Both the position numbers and the translations under genes were made by a program. Shown here piece by piece: positions 9,103 through 21,414 of a stretch of 64,000 nt of DNA. The notes beneath the pieces were generated by a model. The model did not search any database. It was not told where the DNA came from and was given only the letters and a program-made list of their open reading frames with translations. Origin of the DNA: Bombyx mori. Its lineage: Eukaryota; Arthropoda; Insecta; Lepidoptera; Bombycidae. The stretch spans positions 5,538,001 through 5,602,000 of the forward strand of contig NC_085133.1 of assembly GCF_030269925.1 (NCBI RefSeq), given 5' to 3'. Positions within the stretch are counted from its first letter, which is position 1. Each line of letters starts with the position of its first letter.

Positions 9103-9976
9103 ATTTCTGCACATAAACTTCTACATAAATTATGCATAGCATGTTTGTAATCTATGCGTTTTTATTAGATCCTTCGTTTGATTTTCATCTACATTGTGTG
9201 GAGAAGTGACACTCGACTTATTTTAATAAATGTGCTCTGTTTTCTTTTATTCAGACAATATTACAGCCTATCTGATGGAAAGTAGACACCGCCGCCCGTA
9301 AACACTTGAGCCTCGCTTGAAGGACAGCAATTCATAGAACCCAGAATTCCAGGGGATGTGCAAGCCGCTACCTAAATAGCTCGTAAATATCCATCTCTCA
9401 GTTTATTTTCGTTCAGGACTTAATAACCATATAACACCGTAACGTAAGTTAGTTTTCTCGTGAAGAGGAATTTTAAACACTTCCACTAATCTCGAGTGCG
9501 TGAATTTTTTAGGTAAGATTGGATTGACATCGAGTGTGCTGTATACACTAGCCGCGTAAGGACGCGACATGTAAGATTCTAAGACTTAAACATAATATCT
9601 GGAGGTGAGTATCTACACTACGCATTTTTAACATTATCGGCCGATCTAAGAAATAATCTACTTTGGTCGGTAGAACATGGGTAGAACAGTATGCTGTCCT
9701 AATATGTAGACAAGTAATCTAGCGAAATTACTATAGCAACTAACCTCCAGATTACATTTTTTTACTGCCCTCGAAATGGCACAAGCATAGGGCCCATTTA
9801 AGGTAGAAAAGGCAAGGAAAAGGCACGTGTAAAAATAGTTCAAAAACGTCGAATGATATTATACGTACTTACAGAAATGTTATGCCGGTCAATTAACCAA
9901 CTGTTACGTTATATGAAACAAGGTTTACGATTTAACGTTGCTTTTATTTGATTAAAGCTTAAGAATTATCAACGTT
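9103..9976. other. Non-coding stretch with a decayed LINE tail
   Basis: About 9245-9400 retains scattered blocks of the RT C-terminal/3' UTR family on the minus strand (CTATCTGATGGAAAGTAGAC, GCAAGCCGCTACCTA). The remainder shows nothing recognisable. Confidence 0.5.
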
Positions 9977-10410
9977 CTGAATACCTGGAGCCTCTGGGTC
10001 TGCGGAGGGACTTCGGTTCCCTCTGTATTTTGTACCGTATGTTCCATGGGGAGTGCTCTGAGGAATTGTTTGAGATGATACCAGCGTCTCGTTTTTACCA
10101 TCGCACCGCCCGCCACCGGAGTAGAGTTCATCCATACTACCTGGAGCCACTGCGGTCATCCACAGTGCGTTTCCAGAGATCTTTTTTGCCACGTACCATC
10201 CGGCTATGGAATGAGCTCCCCTCCACGGTGTTTCCCGAGCGCTATGACATGTCCTTCTTCAAACGAGGCTTGTGGAGTGTATTAAGCGGTAGGCAGCGGC
10301 TTGGCTCTGCCCCTGGCATTGCTGAAGTCCATGGGCGACGGTAACCACTCACCATCAGGTGGGCCGTATGCCCGTCTGCCTACAAAGGCAATAAAAAAAA
10401 AAAAAAAAAA
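9977..10410 (+). mobile_element. 5'-truncated LINE 3' end with A tail
   Basis: Plus-strand copy of the family at 1337-1675. An open frame from about 9986 to 10344 encodes YLEPLGLRRDFGSLCILYRM, later FLPRTIRLWNELPS and ends GIAEVHGRR-stop. It is followed by the 3' UTR (ACCATCAGGTGGGCCGTATG) and GGCAATAAAAAAAA with about 18 A. The final ~55 bases resemble the Bm1 SINE tail block for block. The frame is intact as far as it goes. Confidence 0.88.
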
Positions 10411-10764
10411 ACTTTCGGTGGTTTTTTTTCCCAGCTTTACGCGTTTTTTTGAGCTTTCCGCAGTCACTGAGCACATCGGTTAAACATTTATAAATGGAGT
10501 GAGAGAGAGATACGTTACAACACAGAGCGCGTGGAAGATTTCAAAATTTTATACGATTTTGGATGCCGATTAATTCACATTAACACATTTGTAACGATTT
10601 CAAGACATTAATTAACGTATCTGGTAACCTATTGTTTTGTATTTGTTAAACATTATAGTTTATAATAAACCATATTTTGTTGTTTGTGGTCGGCCTTCTC
10701 TTTGCATTGCTTTCAGACTGGTCAAAGTCATTCTCGACATCTGCAAGATAATTTTTTGTTATGT

Positions 10765-11036
10765 TTGAGAGATTACTGGTGGCCCGGAGGCCTTTCCAGT
10801 TTTACCAGGGCAGATTGGCGAGCAAGGGCTTAGACAGGAGGAGTGGGATTTGCTAACAGCTACCCGAGCGCCTCCAAAGGAGACCCAACCACTCAAGAGT
10901 AGCTGCTTCGCGAATGAATCTACTACCGGATCGGAATCGCGACCCGCTGAGAAGATCCGGCGAGAAACTCAGCGGGCTGATGTTTAGGTTGGGTTGCACG
11001 TCGAACTCTTTGCCGAGTTCGACGAGTACGGTTACG
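10765..11036 (-). mobile_element. 5'-truncated jockey LINE 3' end
   Basis: Minus-strand 3' end of the same family as the full-length LINE: the C-terminal codons, the conserved stem-loop (10943-10976) and the terminal block reading CTGGTGGCCCGGAGGCC on plus. It is truncated at about 11036 and has lost a clean A tail. Confidence 0.88.
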
Positions 11037-12236
11037 AGCAAGATCATATACACCACCATATGATAGGATAGCCTTACCAATCAAATAAAAATAACAAAAA
11101 CCAATTAATTGCCTTCACAATACATAAACCACATTGTTTTCTTGTATAGGACAAGTTCATAGTCTTAGTATTTTATTTATGAATATAGGCTATCATTTAT
11201 AATAGGCGTTAACATTCAGTACGCTAAAATGAAATTGAAATGAAAATGAAATTTCACATTATTATTATTTTTAAACTGCTATTAATTAGAATTTATTTCA
11301 AAAATTATTTTGAAATACTAAATGAAAATGTTACTCTGCTATTTACAACGTAACTATGTATATGTTTTTAGGCTCCAATCCAAGCAATGAAACTGAAGAA
11401 ATAATTGGATAACAATAATTGGAAAGTAGTATTATTATAATTGATTATTGATTGTCCCTAGTAGGAAAACGTTAAAGACAAACGCATTTTTATCATCTTA
11501 TCAGTTCGTATTCAGTATTCGTGATTACGTTATAGATGCGTATATATTACAAATACATACATACATATGTATAAATACATACATTATACATACATATGTA
11601 TGTATAAGTAATGTATGTATATGTGTGTATATATGTACTTAGAAAAAAAACTTACATGATCACATCCTGCCGACACGCTTACATCATTATACGCATTAGT
11701 CCAAACACATTTCAAAATGCAGTTAGGGACTTATTAAATAAGATAACAATGTATGGACACAATCGAAAAAGCTTCCACCCACCCACTCGCTTAAGCAATT
11801 ATTGCTTTCTAAGAAATGTTCCAGAGAATTGGAAAACAGTATTAAAACGCACCCACAAACACAAAACAATGGAGTGTGCGTCAATTGCACGACTCCAATA
11901 GTATAACGGAATATTAATGTAAACAATAGGTATTATAATACCATAATATCACACTTGCATTGTAGTCACAGTCAGGAAACTGGGAAAGTATAAATAGACG
12001 ATGATATTATTTATTGACTCGGCCGTCCCGCCCGGCCGGAGAGTCGACCTCACGTCTTCCCTTGCATTAAGCCGGTACTGTAGTCCATAAACACGCATAC
12101 ATAACCTGAACTTCTCCGTTGCGTGCGTAGATTTTTCGATGAGCTTGGAGTCTCGGATGCAGTTTAATAAACGACTATGGCGTCGGCTGTGACGTAATCG
12201 TAATATTTATCTAGTCTTTTCCATAAAACCATTTAA
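11037..12236. other. AT-rich stretch with an ATACATAC/ATATGTAT repeat patch
   Basis: No genes. At 11550-11640 alternating TACATA, ATATGTAT and TGTATG motifs form an impure, self-complementary simple repeat. The rest is unremarkable. Confidence 0.6.
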
Positions 12237-12690
12237 CAGAAGTCGTCGTGGCCTAAAGGATAAGACGTCCGGTGCATTCGTATCTAGCGATGCACCGGTG
12301 CTCGAATCCCGCTGGCGGGTACCAAGTTTTCTAATGAAATACGTACTTATCAAATGTTCACGATTAGCTTCTACGGTGAAGGAATAACGTCGTGTAATAA
12401 AAATCAAACCCGCAAAATTATAATTTGCATAATTACTGGTGGTAGGACCTCTTGTGAGTCCGGACGGGTAGGTACCACCGCCTTGCCTATTTCTACCGTG
12501 AAGCAGTAACGCGTTTCGGTTCGAAGGGTGAGGCAGCCGTTGTAACTATGTATACTGAGACCTTAGAACTTATATCTCAAGGTGGGTGGCGCATTTACGT
12601 TGTAGATGTCTATGGGCTCCAGTAACCACTTAACATCAGGTGGGCTGTGAGCTCGTCCACCCATGTAAGCAATAAAAAAGAAGAAAAAAA
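12237..12690 (+). repeat. Full-length Bm1 SINE
   Basis: A complete copy of about 450 bases. The tRNA-derived head has an A-box-like TGGCCTAAAGGATAAG at ~12249 and a B box GGTGCTCGAATCC at 12297-12309, with an anticodon-arm-like GGTGCATTCG/CGATGCACC hairpin between them. The Bm1 body follows (ACTGGTGGTAGGACCTCTTG, GTGAAGCAGTAACGCG, AAGGTGGGTGGCGCATTT) and ends in AAGCAATAAAAAAG plus an A-rich tail. Bm1 is transcribed by RNA polymerase III from the head promoter and mobilised by a LINE reverse transcriptase. Confidence 0.93.
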
Positions 12691-13067
12691 AAGTTCGGTC
12701 ACGAATGCTCAAAGTTAGTATTGTGTGCAATTGGACTATCAGTTTGCTTTGTCAGTCGTCTAGTCATTTAGTACAAACTAATGAGGAACGTATAATCCGT
12801 GACGCACGAGCGATTCTGATCATCCTTGAATAGCCTATTGTTGTAACATAAGTGAGGAAGCTTCATATGTAATGGTTCTATTCGAGCATAAGTTCTATCG
12901 TCATAACATTTTTCTTAAATCATTAACAGTATGAAGGATAACTGACGTACAATTTGATTTAATTATTTTATCTGAATCTTATAATCGAAAAAAAAAATCC
13001 AATAAGTAACAATTTTTTTTAAACTTAAACGACCATAAATACCAAATTCGGTTAGTTTTATATTTGT

Positions 13068-13274
13068 ACTAGCGACCCGCCCTCGCTTCGCTTCGGAAAC
13101 TGTAATTTATTATTGATTTCTCCACTATTTAATGGATGTTATTATACATATAAACCTTCCTCTTCAATCACTCTATCTATTAAAAAAAACCGCATCAAAA
13201 TCCGTTGCGTAGTTTTAAAGATTTAAGCACACATAGGGACAGAGAAAGCGACTTTGTTTTATACTATGTAGTGA
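13068..13274 (-). mobile_element. Non-autonomous Helitron (GTCGCTAGT family)
   Basis: In minus orientation it starts TCACTACATAGTATAAAAC and ends GGGCGGGTCGCTAGT, giving the Helitron 5' TC and 3' CTRRT ends. It contains the CTACGCAACGGATTTTGATG block. About 207 bases, no coding capacity. Confidence 0.75.
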
Positions 13275-13615
13275 TAAATAATTACTAATTTTAATATTGG
13301 ACTGTAAATAAAATCTAAAATGCCAATGCGTTTTTTTTTCTAAATTCTTACTAGGATATTTTTTGTTTTCCTTGAACGAGCCCTTTATCGCGATTCAACA
13401 TGTCAGGGCCACACAGGTGCTGCATGATGGATCTGGAGCGATGCCAATGCCGCGGCGCTTCGGAGAAACACCGGTAAACGAAAATTTTCACCTATTTATT
13501 ACAGTTGGACGCACAATTTTCTAAAGAAATGTCACAATCGTTCTTCCATTGACGTCAGAAAATTTAAGGTGCCGTTTTGAGTGAATAGTTCTTGCTTCAA
13601 TACCATCAGGTTGCA

Positions 13616-13780
13616 GGTTGGTAAGAGTGTGTTAACTATGAATGTGGAAGGATGTAAAGGAAGAGGTAGACCTAAATAGAAATGGATGGATAGCGTGAAA
13701 GACGATATGTGTAAGAGGGGAGTGAGCGAAGAAATGGTATATGACAGAGAAGTATGGAAGGGCAAGAGAATGATGATGTC
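13616..13780 (+). mobile_element. RTE-like LINE tail fragment
   Basis: Encodes a fragment similar to the RT ORF C-terminus at 42480-42790 (VNYECGRM-like, then [25 protein letters not shown]) with a stop in the RGRPK region, then GAATGATGATG. A decayed 5'-truncated copy. Confidence 0.75.
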
Positions 13781-13950
13781 ACTATACGCCTATATCATCG
13801 AAGTCATTCCTAAAATTTATTAAATAGGTATTATATACGTAGGTACGGAATTTGAATAGGGACATAGCATTGTTCGGTATAAGTACACCAGTTTCTTATC
13901 AACTAAACCACGATAACTTAGGTAAAAATATTTTAAGTATGCATTACATC

Positions 13951-14224
13951 TCTATATATAAAAATGAATTGCTGTTCGTTAATCTCGAGAACGGTTGAAC
14001 CGATTTGGCTAATTTTGGTCTTGAATTATTTGTGGAAAGAGAAGGTTCAAAAGGTAGATAAATATGAAAATGCTCGGAATTCAATAAAAATAACAATGTC
14101 TTTTTCCTTTGATGTGTCCCCCGTCGGATCGATTTCTTTTGTTTGTTTTAAGTTTATTTTATACAAAAGCATAGGTATTTTATTTATCGATTGAGGCACT
14201 ACGAAGTCTGCCGGGTCAGCTAGT
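13951..14224 (+). mobile_element. Non-autonomous Helitron (GGGTCAGCTAGT family)
   Basis: Starts TCTATATATAAAAATGAATT and ends GTCTGCCGGGTCAGCTAGT. An inverted copy is at 28508-28798. It contains GAACCGATTTGGCTAATTTT. Confidence 0.78.
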
Positions 14225-15559
14225 TATTTTATAAATAAGTAAACATTCACTGTATTTATTTTTTATAGTTGAAAAAGAAAGAAAGAATGTCTTTAACTAT
14301 ACATTTACAATACGAAGACATGTCACGTACGTGCAATACAATACAACAGTGAATAGGGCTTCAAGAAATCTAGATTTTACAATTTGGTCTCTGAACTCAA
14401 AACTACACCCAATGTTTACGAATCAGCTCCTCCATTTACCTTCTCAAGTCAAATGGAGTAATACTTTATGTATGAACGTTTGGCAGCTTTCCTTAAAACT
14501 AATTAACTATTAGTTACGAACTCTTTTAAATATGACTTTCTAAGAATTTATTCAAAATTCACACATTTGTTGGGTGCTTTTAAATATGACTTTTTATTTA
14601 TTAAGCTTTTTGCTATTTTACGTTATTATTCAAATATATGATACTTAAAATCATTTGTACTATTTTTTATTACTTTTCAAAGGAAGAGATTCAATCAAAT
14701 TCATCCAATTGAAATCATGATTTTCAAAATTTCTTTGTTTTTTTTTAACTTTTGTTCTTATATTAGTTATCAAGCAATAAGACCACCTATTTTATTTATA
14801 CTCGGATCTAAGTTTACAAAAAATAAACCAATTTTAATTCTCCGTACGGTCTTTCACTCTATCGCTGGCTTTGTACCTTCGAAAATTTTACCAAAATGTA
14901 TGTAATATAATGTTTAGTAGTCCGTTTATTTATATGTTTGTATGAACTGTGACACAAGCGATACAAATATCATCCTACCACTTTTTTGAAGTCACCGATT
15001 AAGTTTAGAATTTGATGCACAAATTCCTAAGCCCACACACAACTAGAGAGTTATATCATGTCACCTACTGGAATGATGACGGAGTTGTAGGAACTTGAGA
15101 GTGTTAATCATAAGATTAAAATATTTCGTTATATTTTATCGTTTTCTTCGGAACTTTACTACATGTAAGTATATTGTGAATTTCGGTTATAATTACATAT
15201 CGTTTAGGTTAAGATTTTAACACTGTGTGAATTAGGATATCCGTTTTCTATGTATAAAATTGACATGTAAATCGTATAACCTTGATCGAAGTTGGCATAT
15301 GTGCATCCCATTGAAAATATTGCACTTCCGGGACTGGGCGCATACGTCTAACTGTATTTTCAAGTCATTTACAATGTTACGTGCATACGTCACGCAAATT
15401 GTCTCACGCCTGTTAACGTATGTATAATAATAAGTTTCGGCAATATAATTTGTTGATGAATTAATTATGCAACTAAATTTCTATGAAATTCTGATCTTTT
15501 TCATAGTTGCCGAGGAAAATGCCAATTGTTTTTATTTCCCTACCTGTTCGCTGTTAGTC
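14225..15559. other. AT-rich non-coding stretch
   Basis: No supported gene or repeat was seen. Short open frames at 14331 and 14717 have no recognisable content. Confidence 0.5.
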
Positions 15560-15872
15560 TAAGAGGCTATTCCAGCTACACCCGGACGGGTAGGTGTTAG
15601 TAAGTCCTCTCAACCTGAGAGGATTTGCTAACACTTGCCCTAGCAAGATCAATGCTTCGCAGAATCTACCACCGGGTCGGAATCGCGACCCACTGAGAAG
15701 ATCCGGCGAGAAACTCAGTGGGATGCGTCTATGGATTCGTTCGCTCATCGAACTCTTCGTCGTAATCGACAAGTTCGACGAGGACGGTGACCGGTGCTTG
15801 AGAGACCTAAAACCATCGAGAGTGAATCCGGAGGATCCGACAAGGCATATTTCGTGTGATGGCAGCTTTGCG
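15560..15872 (-). mobile_element. Jockey-family LINE 3' end (second family)
   Basis: Minus-strand 3' UTR region of a family related to the full-length LINE. It has the ATCTTCTCAGTGGGTCGCG block, the compensated stem-loop CCCACTGAG/CTCAGTGGG at 15689-15722, a GGTGGTAGATTCTGCGAAGC-like block and a terminal AGCTGGAATAGCCTCTTAG block. 5'-truncated. Confidence 0.8.
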
Positions 15873-16539
15873 TAGCCCCGTCGCGGATAAGATTTGCCAA
15901 TGACGCACCTGATGAAAAACTAGATGCGCAAAATTAATAGCAGGTACACAGGCAAGTATGTATAAGCCTACCGCTCGATTTCCAAATGTATATGAGTTGA
16001 TATTGGAAAATTTAATCGGTCGCTAAAAGCGGATGCATCACATACGAAAATTATGTTTACAATTAGTGGTATAGCAACACCATAACCACATGACGCTCGG
16101 GGAAGTACCGTAAATACATCCCGGCCACTTACAATATTTCAAAATTAATCATTTCGCGTTTACGTTCGTGTGACTTTACAACAACTGACGTCAAGGAAAT
16201 AATTCTCTCGTAAATCTTTTCGAGTTCCTGTCATTGCAGATACACCTCGCTTCCTTTAAATAACCCGAGTTAATGGTAACATCCGGTTTCGGTTCGTCTA
16301 TTAATGAAGTGTTACCAATACTAAAACTACTGCCATGTTGGTATTTGTAGATAAATAAGTGAGGCTATAATTTCTACTAACTCCTCCGAGTCCTGAGGTT
16401 GCGCGTTTTCAATCGATTCGCTGCTTTGTGTCATGAAACATTCAAATGCTTAAACATGTCTCAAAATGGACAGCGACATTTCTTTTGTGATGTCTATTCA
16501 CTCCAGATCACCGGGAGCTCATATAATAAAATTAAAATG
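15873..16539. other. Non-coding stretch, nothing recognised
   Basis: Moderately AT-rich, with no repeat or reading frame that can be supported. Confidence 0.5.
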
Positions 16540-16760
16540 TTTTTTTTTTTTTGTTTTTTTTTATTGCCCTTGTAGGCAGACGAGCATACGGCCCACCTGA
16601 TGGTGAGTGATTACCGTCGCCCATGGACTTCAGCAATGCCAGGGGCAGAGCCAAGCCGCTGCCTACCGCTTAATACTCTCCACAAGCCTCGTTGAAGAAG
16701 GACATGTCATAACGCTCGGGAAACACCGTGGAGGGGAGCTCATTCCATAGCCGAAATGTA
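16540..16760 (-). mobile_element. LINE 3' end (RT C-terminus family) with T run
   Basis: A T run at 16540-16561 represents the A tail, followed on plus by TTGCCCTTGTAGGCAGACGA, GGCCCACCTGATGGTGAGTG and the reverse complement of the GLWSVLSGRQR coding end. Same family as 1337-1675, more strongly truncated. Confidence 0.85.
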
Positions 16761-16817
16761 CAAAAAGTTCACCAACTCAAGTATGCGTGTTTTTCAAAGC
16801 TTCCTTTTTTATTATGT

Positions 16818-17134
16818 ACTAGTGGACCCGGCGAACTTTGTTCCGCCACACGGTTTGTTTCAAACACATCAACCGGTCAACTTCAAAATTCTACTATAAT
16901 TAACCATAGAATATATTACGTTTAGCTGTCAGTTGCGTTTTATTATTCCATATCAGTTGCGTTTTGTTATACCACGTTATATGTCGCGTCCCACGGGAAC
17001 GTGATAAAAAGTATCCTATGTCCTTCTCCTGGTTTTAAGCTACCTCCTCACCAATTTTCAGCCAAATCAGTTCAGCCGTTCCTGAGTTATAAATAGTGTA
17101 ACTAACACGACTTTCTTTTATAGGTATATATAGA
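16818..17134 (-). mobile_element. Non-autonomous Helitron-like element (GGGTCCACTAGT family)
   Basis: In minus orientation it starts TCTATATATACC and ends AAGTTCGCCGGGTCCACTAGT, with the common AACGGCTGAACTGATTTGGC block. Confidence 0.7.
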
Positions 17135-17924
17135 TTAGAAACGTTTTCGGAATGTGTACCAGAATTTGACATAAATGGCAGTAATTTAATACATTACCTA
17201 AATAATTAACACAGTGTTAAAAATATTATAATAGTTAAAAGCTTTTAGTCCTTTATCTTCATTCATAGTTAAAATAAATAAATTCTGCTTCGAGCTATTC
17301 AAGCAGAATCTTTCAAAAGTAAATATTTTTTCTGTAATAAAAAATATACTTGAAAATACACGACAGTAAATATGTATTATTTATGCAACATTACTTATGT
17401 ATATTTTTTATATAAATAGATTAGATCTAACCATCTGGATGCAACCGACTACATTAAATTTACTTTGTGAGGTTCCCATTTGGTATTAAAATAAATACAA
17501 CTCAAAAACGGAGCACAATAAGTTTGGAATGCGTTTTACACTATTATTATTATTCATCCGTTAAAACATTTAAAATATCACCCACATCAATATTAAATCA
17601 AAATCCGAGGTAAAATTACTCAAAATACACATCTATATTTATATACCAGTGTTTGGTTTTAAATAAATACTAGGAAAATTCGATTGTTATTAAACATTTT
17701 CCTCGTTCGCATTGTAGTAAGATTATAATACAACATATTCCAGGAGACGTTAATGCATTATGATCTGATATAGAAAGCAGTTTATGCGCGAATGAAACAA
17801 CAATAAAGGTGTGTAATTCCCTTTTGACGTCAGTTCAGTTTTAAAGTTATATATACGAATATAAGTGGCGGAATTTGTGACATGTACAAAATCTGATAAT
17901 GGAAAGGTAAAAAAAATGGTCTTG
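17135..17924. other. AT-rich non-coding stretch
   Basis: Nothing recognisable on either strand. Confidence 0.5.
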
Positions 17925-18155
17925 AAGGCGGTTGGGTCTCTTATGAATGTTCACCACAGCACCTGTTTATTTCTCCCGTGAACAAGAAACGCATTTCGAT
18001 TAGAAGGGTGGGGCAACCTTTGCTTATAATACTGAGACTAAGAGCAGATTTCTCGAGGTGAATGGTGGTATTTGCTTTGTTGATATCTCTAGGTTTTAGT
18101 AAGGACCAGATGGGGGGCAGTGAGCTCGTCCGCCCATCTAAAAAATAAAAAAACA
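17925..18155 (+). repeat. Decayed Bm1 SINE
   Basis: Bm1 blocks in the right order but with many changes: TTTATTTCTCCCGTGAACAAG, AGAAGGGTGGGGCAACC, AGTGAGCTCGTCCGCCCATC, then an A-rich end. Confidence 0.75.
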
Positions 18156-18217
18156 GTAGACTTCTAAAATCGTTCATTATTTACAATGCTATAAGGATTA
18201 CAATTAATAAGCTATAT

Positions 18218-18475
18218 GTGATACTTCGGTCACATCGCTCCGATAACTTAAGAGAAGCTGATGGTAGTTTGTCAGGTTGACGGGAGAAGATCACGCGAAC
18301 GCTCACCTACCCGATGGTCTGATCTGGTAAAGACGCTCCACGGTCTGCTAATAATCGAGGCTATAAAGACCGGGCACGACAGGAAGACGTGGGGAAGTAT
18401 TATGCATAAGTCAACATTTCAAACTAGACCCGACTTTCAGCAATGAAGAGACCGACTCAGAAGAAGATGTGATAT
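18218..18475 (+). mobile_element. RTE-like LINE tail fragment
   Basis: Encodes VVCQVDGRRSRERSPTRWSD, then HDRKTWGSIMHKSTFQ, a C-terminal segment of an endonuclease-RT LINE. It ends with a stop soon after FQTRPDFQQ and an AGAAGAAG-type tail. Related tails lie at 24590-24900, 34362-34594, 44958-45245 and 53135-53365. Confidence 0.72.
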
Positions 18476-18810
18476 TTCGTAACTATAAAGTAGAAGTGAT
18501 TATTTTACCAGGGGAAAAGAGAGTACTCTGAAATACCTAGAGATATCGTTGGTGTAGACGGCGATTGTGATTGTCCAGATGACTTCAATCTGTCCAGCTA
18601 TTAATGAGTACTGATGTTGGGTCGAGTTCGGAATGGTTCATGGCGGCGATCAAGCCTTCATATTATACTAACGGCTATACTCGGAGTGTAGCCGTTATTA
18701 TAATTCAATTAACATTTCGCTTATACGTCTCAAGCGACATCATTGTAACTGATATATAGTATAGGTACGCGGTATGATCACCCGCCTATTATAGTATTGT
18801 AAAATAAAAC

Positions 18811-19062
18811 TGGTTACTGGTGGTAGGACCTCTTGTGAGTCCGCACGGTTAGGTACCACCACCCCGCCTATTTCTGCCGTGAAGCAGTAATGCGTTTGGG
18901 TTTGAAGGGTGAGGCAGCCGTTGTAACTATACTGAAACCTTACAACTAATATCTCAAGGTGGGTGGCGCATTTACGTTGTAGATGTCTATGGACTCCAGT
19001 AACCACTTAACACCAGGTGGGCTGTGAGCTCGTCCACTCATATAAGCGATAAAAAAAAGAAG
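18811..19062 (+). repeat. Bm1 SINE, 5'-truncated
   Basis: From TTACTGGTGGTAGGACCTC to the ATAAGCGATAAAAAAAAG tail; lacks the tRNA head. Confidence 0.92.
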
Positions 19063-20224
19063 GCATTTTGAGCTATTGACATAAATACAATTACTAACGA
19101 GAAATATGCTTTACGTTGAACGAAAATGGTTCCAGCTGGCTTATTACTGGATAGGGATGAAAATACGCGAAAGCGATTACGTTTACGTATAACTTCTATT
19201 ACTCTGTTCGCTTACCGAGAAAACGTCAAATAAATCTAAAAACAATTCGGTGCTTCACAAAGACCGACTGACTGACTTTACAGTGAACAATCTGGTTGGC
19301 TTAACAATAAACTTGAACGTGTTTATTTAGAAGATCGTTAAATATATTTCAAGAGCAATGAATCTGTTTTGTTGCGAAGATACCTAGTTTCAATTTTTAA
19401 GTGCACTTTTGCTATATTCCTCGTTTTAAAATACTTAATACCGATTATTTAATAATAAGACATAGATATAACAAAAACAAGGCGCTCGCTCCTGGCCTTT
19501 TCATTTTTCATTATTATTATTATTATTTTTTTAATTGTAATTTGTTTTTTCTTTTATTGTAAATATTTTTATTTATTTAAAAAAAAGAAAATATTTGAGA
19601 AAAAACAAAAACAAAAAAAAAGCCCGCTGAGTTTGTTTCGCCGGTTCTTCTCAGGACTGTGGCTTTTTTTGGAACCGGTGGTAGAGTTAACATTGTTATT
19701 TGTATTTTGACATTCAACAAGTGTGTCATACTGACATCTAAGTTGAAATAATTGATTTTGAATTTTGAATTTTGAAGATGTATTCGTTTTGTGAGATATG
19801 TATGTAATCGCAATTGGTCATCCAGTGTGTTGACGTTGAAACCGTTCTATGGGACTCTGGGTTCTGCAGAACTACTACTCATCAGCGTAACCGCCTTGCC
19901 TATCGCTGCATAGAAACGATTATTTGATGCTAAAGGTATATAGGCTGTTATTCAATCGATACGAAACTGCCTTTTAATATTTCAAGGTAAGCAAAAGAAG
20001 CTTACTCAACACGCTCAAATCTTAATTTCATATTTTTAAAGAAAAAACTTTTCCCATCTTCATATATTAACTCATCAGCTCTATTAATTAGGACAGGATC
20101 GTTATTTACTAAAATACATGCGCTAATTATGTTGATTGACATTTCCGAGTGCGTAAATTGGCATAACGTTTAAATATTTATATTTTTATATGAATAATTT
20201 GTTTCGGGGAGGTCTTCGTCGAAT
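19063..20224. other. AT-rich non-coding stretch with short simple repeats
   Basis: Contains an (ATT)n patch near 19509 and A-rich tracts near 19580-19620. No supported gene. Confidence 0.5.
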
Positions 20225-20330
20225 CGTGACACAAGTGATTTTATTCCCTCCTGGCTGAGCCTTTGCTCGCCCATCTGTCCTGGTGAAACTAGAAAGGCCT
20301 CCGAGCCAACAGAAATCTTAAAAAAAGTGA
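20225..20330 (+). mobile_element. Jockey LINE extreme 3' end
   Basis: Plus-strand terminal block CTGGCTGAGCCTTTGCTCGC, then TCCTGGTGAAACTAGAAAGG and an A-rich end: the last ~100 bases of the full-length family at 3858-9092. Confidence 0.8.
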
Positions 20331-20371
20331 TTTTATGAAGACCTTTAGCGGTTATCGAAGATGAAAGTTTG

Positions 20372-20668
20372 TAGGAAACGGCTTGAGCTAGTCTCGAAAT
20401 TGCCGTGTTCCTGGATGGATCTCCGCAACGGTGACCGGTTATCGCTCTCGAAGGGCTTGGCAAGTAAATTAACCCACAGACACAGCCCATTGTTTGATCT
20501 TCTAAGTGAGTGGCAGTTTCCGATCCGTTGGTAGATTCTACGAAGCACTGCTCTTGCGGGAGTTAGTGTTAGCAACGTCGACAGGTTTGAGCACCGTGAG
20601 CTTACCCTATTCGCCCGGTGACGCTGAAATAGTCTCAAGAGCATCAGCTGAGGTAGGAAAAAGAAAGC
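20372..20668 (+). mobile_element. Jockey-family LINE 3' end (second family)
   Basis: Contains ACCCACAGACACAGCCC, TTTCCGATCCGTTGGTAGATT, ACGAAGCACTGCTCTTGC and the terminal CTGAAATAGTCTCAAG followed by GGTAGGAAAAAGAAA. Confidence 0.82.
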
Positions 20669-21414
20669 AGCCGTGAATATGATCAGATGATCTGTTAATT
20701 AAAGATTAATTCAAAGTCATCGTCACCCATTTTTTTTGCCTACATATGCTAGTAATATCGTATAACCTCGAGGTTATACGATGGTTTATACTAGCTGCTA
20801 ACCTAGCCTAGCGAAGCCTAGTTCTTCTAGCCTAGCGAATTTGCTGATACTAGCCCTAGCAAGAGCAACGGCACCCGTTGTCTAGTTTGCATTATTATCC
20901 TGAAATTTCGTTTGAAGAATGTCATCGTTGTGTTCGAGATATAAGACGAAGAATTATTTCTAGAACTTCATAATGGTCAAACAAATCAAAATTCACATTA
21001 AGCGGCCCAGGGTTGGGTTTTGCTTCTGTATCCCAGGTGCCAGAAACCCAATACAAAAAAAAAAAAAACAAGTATACCTAGAATCCGAACACCGGATATC
21101 TCTCACGGAACCGGAATCGAATATGAACTTCGTGGTAGGGCTACTGTCAGGGTCATTAACACTCGACAAATGAACGAACCGCTCTTTCTACACTCGTTTT
21201 CATTCTATTCATTCGTGATCTCGTAACATTATGCTGGTAGTTGGACGTGCCGTAAAAGGTTTATTCCTTTACATCAGGGAAGTCGTAGTCATAAAACAGA
21301 AATAAAAATAAAAACAAAACAATTTAACTTTGTGACAACTTAATGAAGTAAATTGTCACGATCTCTTGGTCTCCTTTTCGATGGGGCAATATTACTTGTT
21401 AGGGCTTGTGTTTT

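Noticed and set aside
12241..12320. tRNA gene
   Set aside because: The A and B boxes and arm-like hairpin belong to the head of the Bm1 SINE; the body and A tail follow without a tRNA 3' end.
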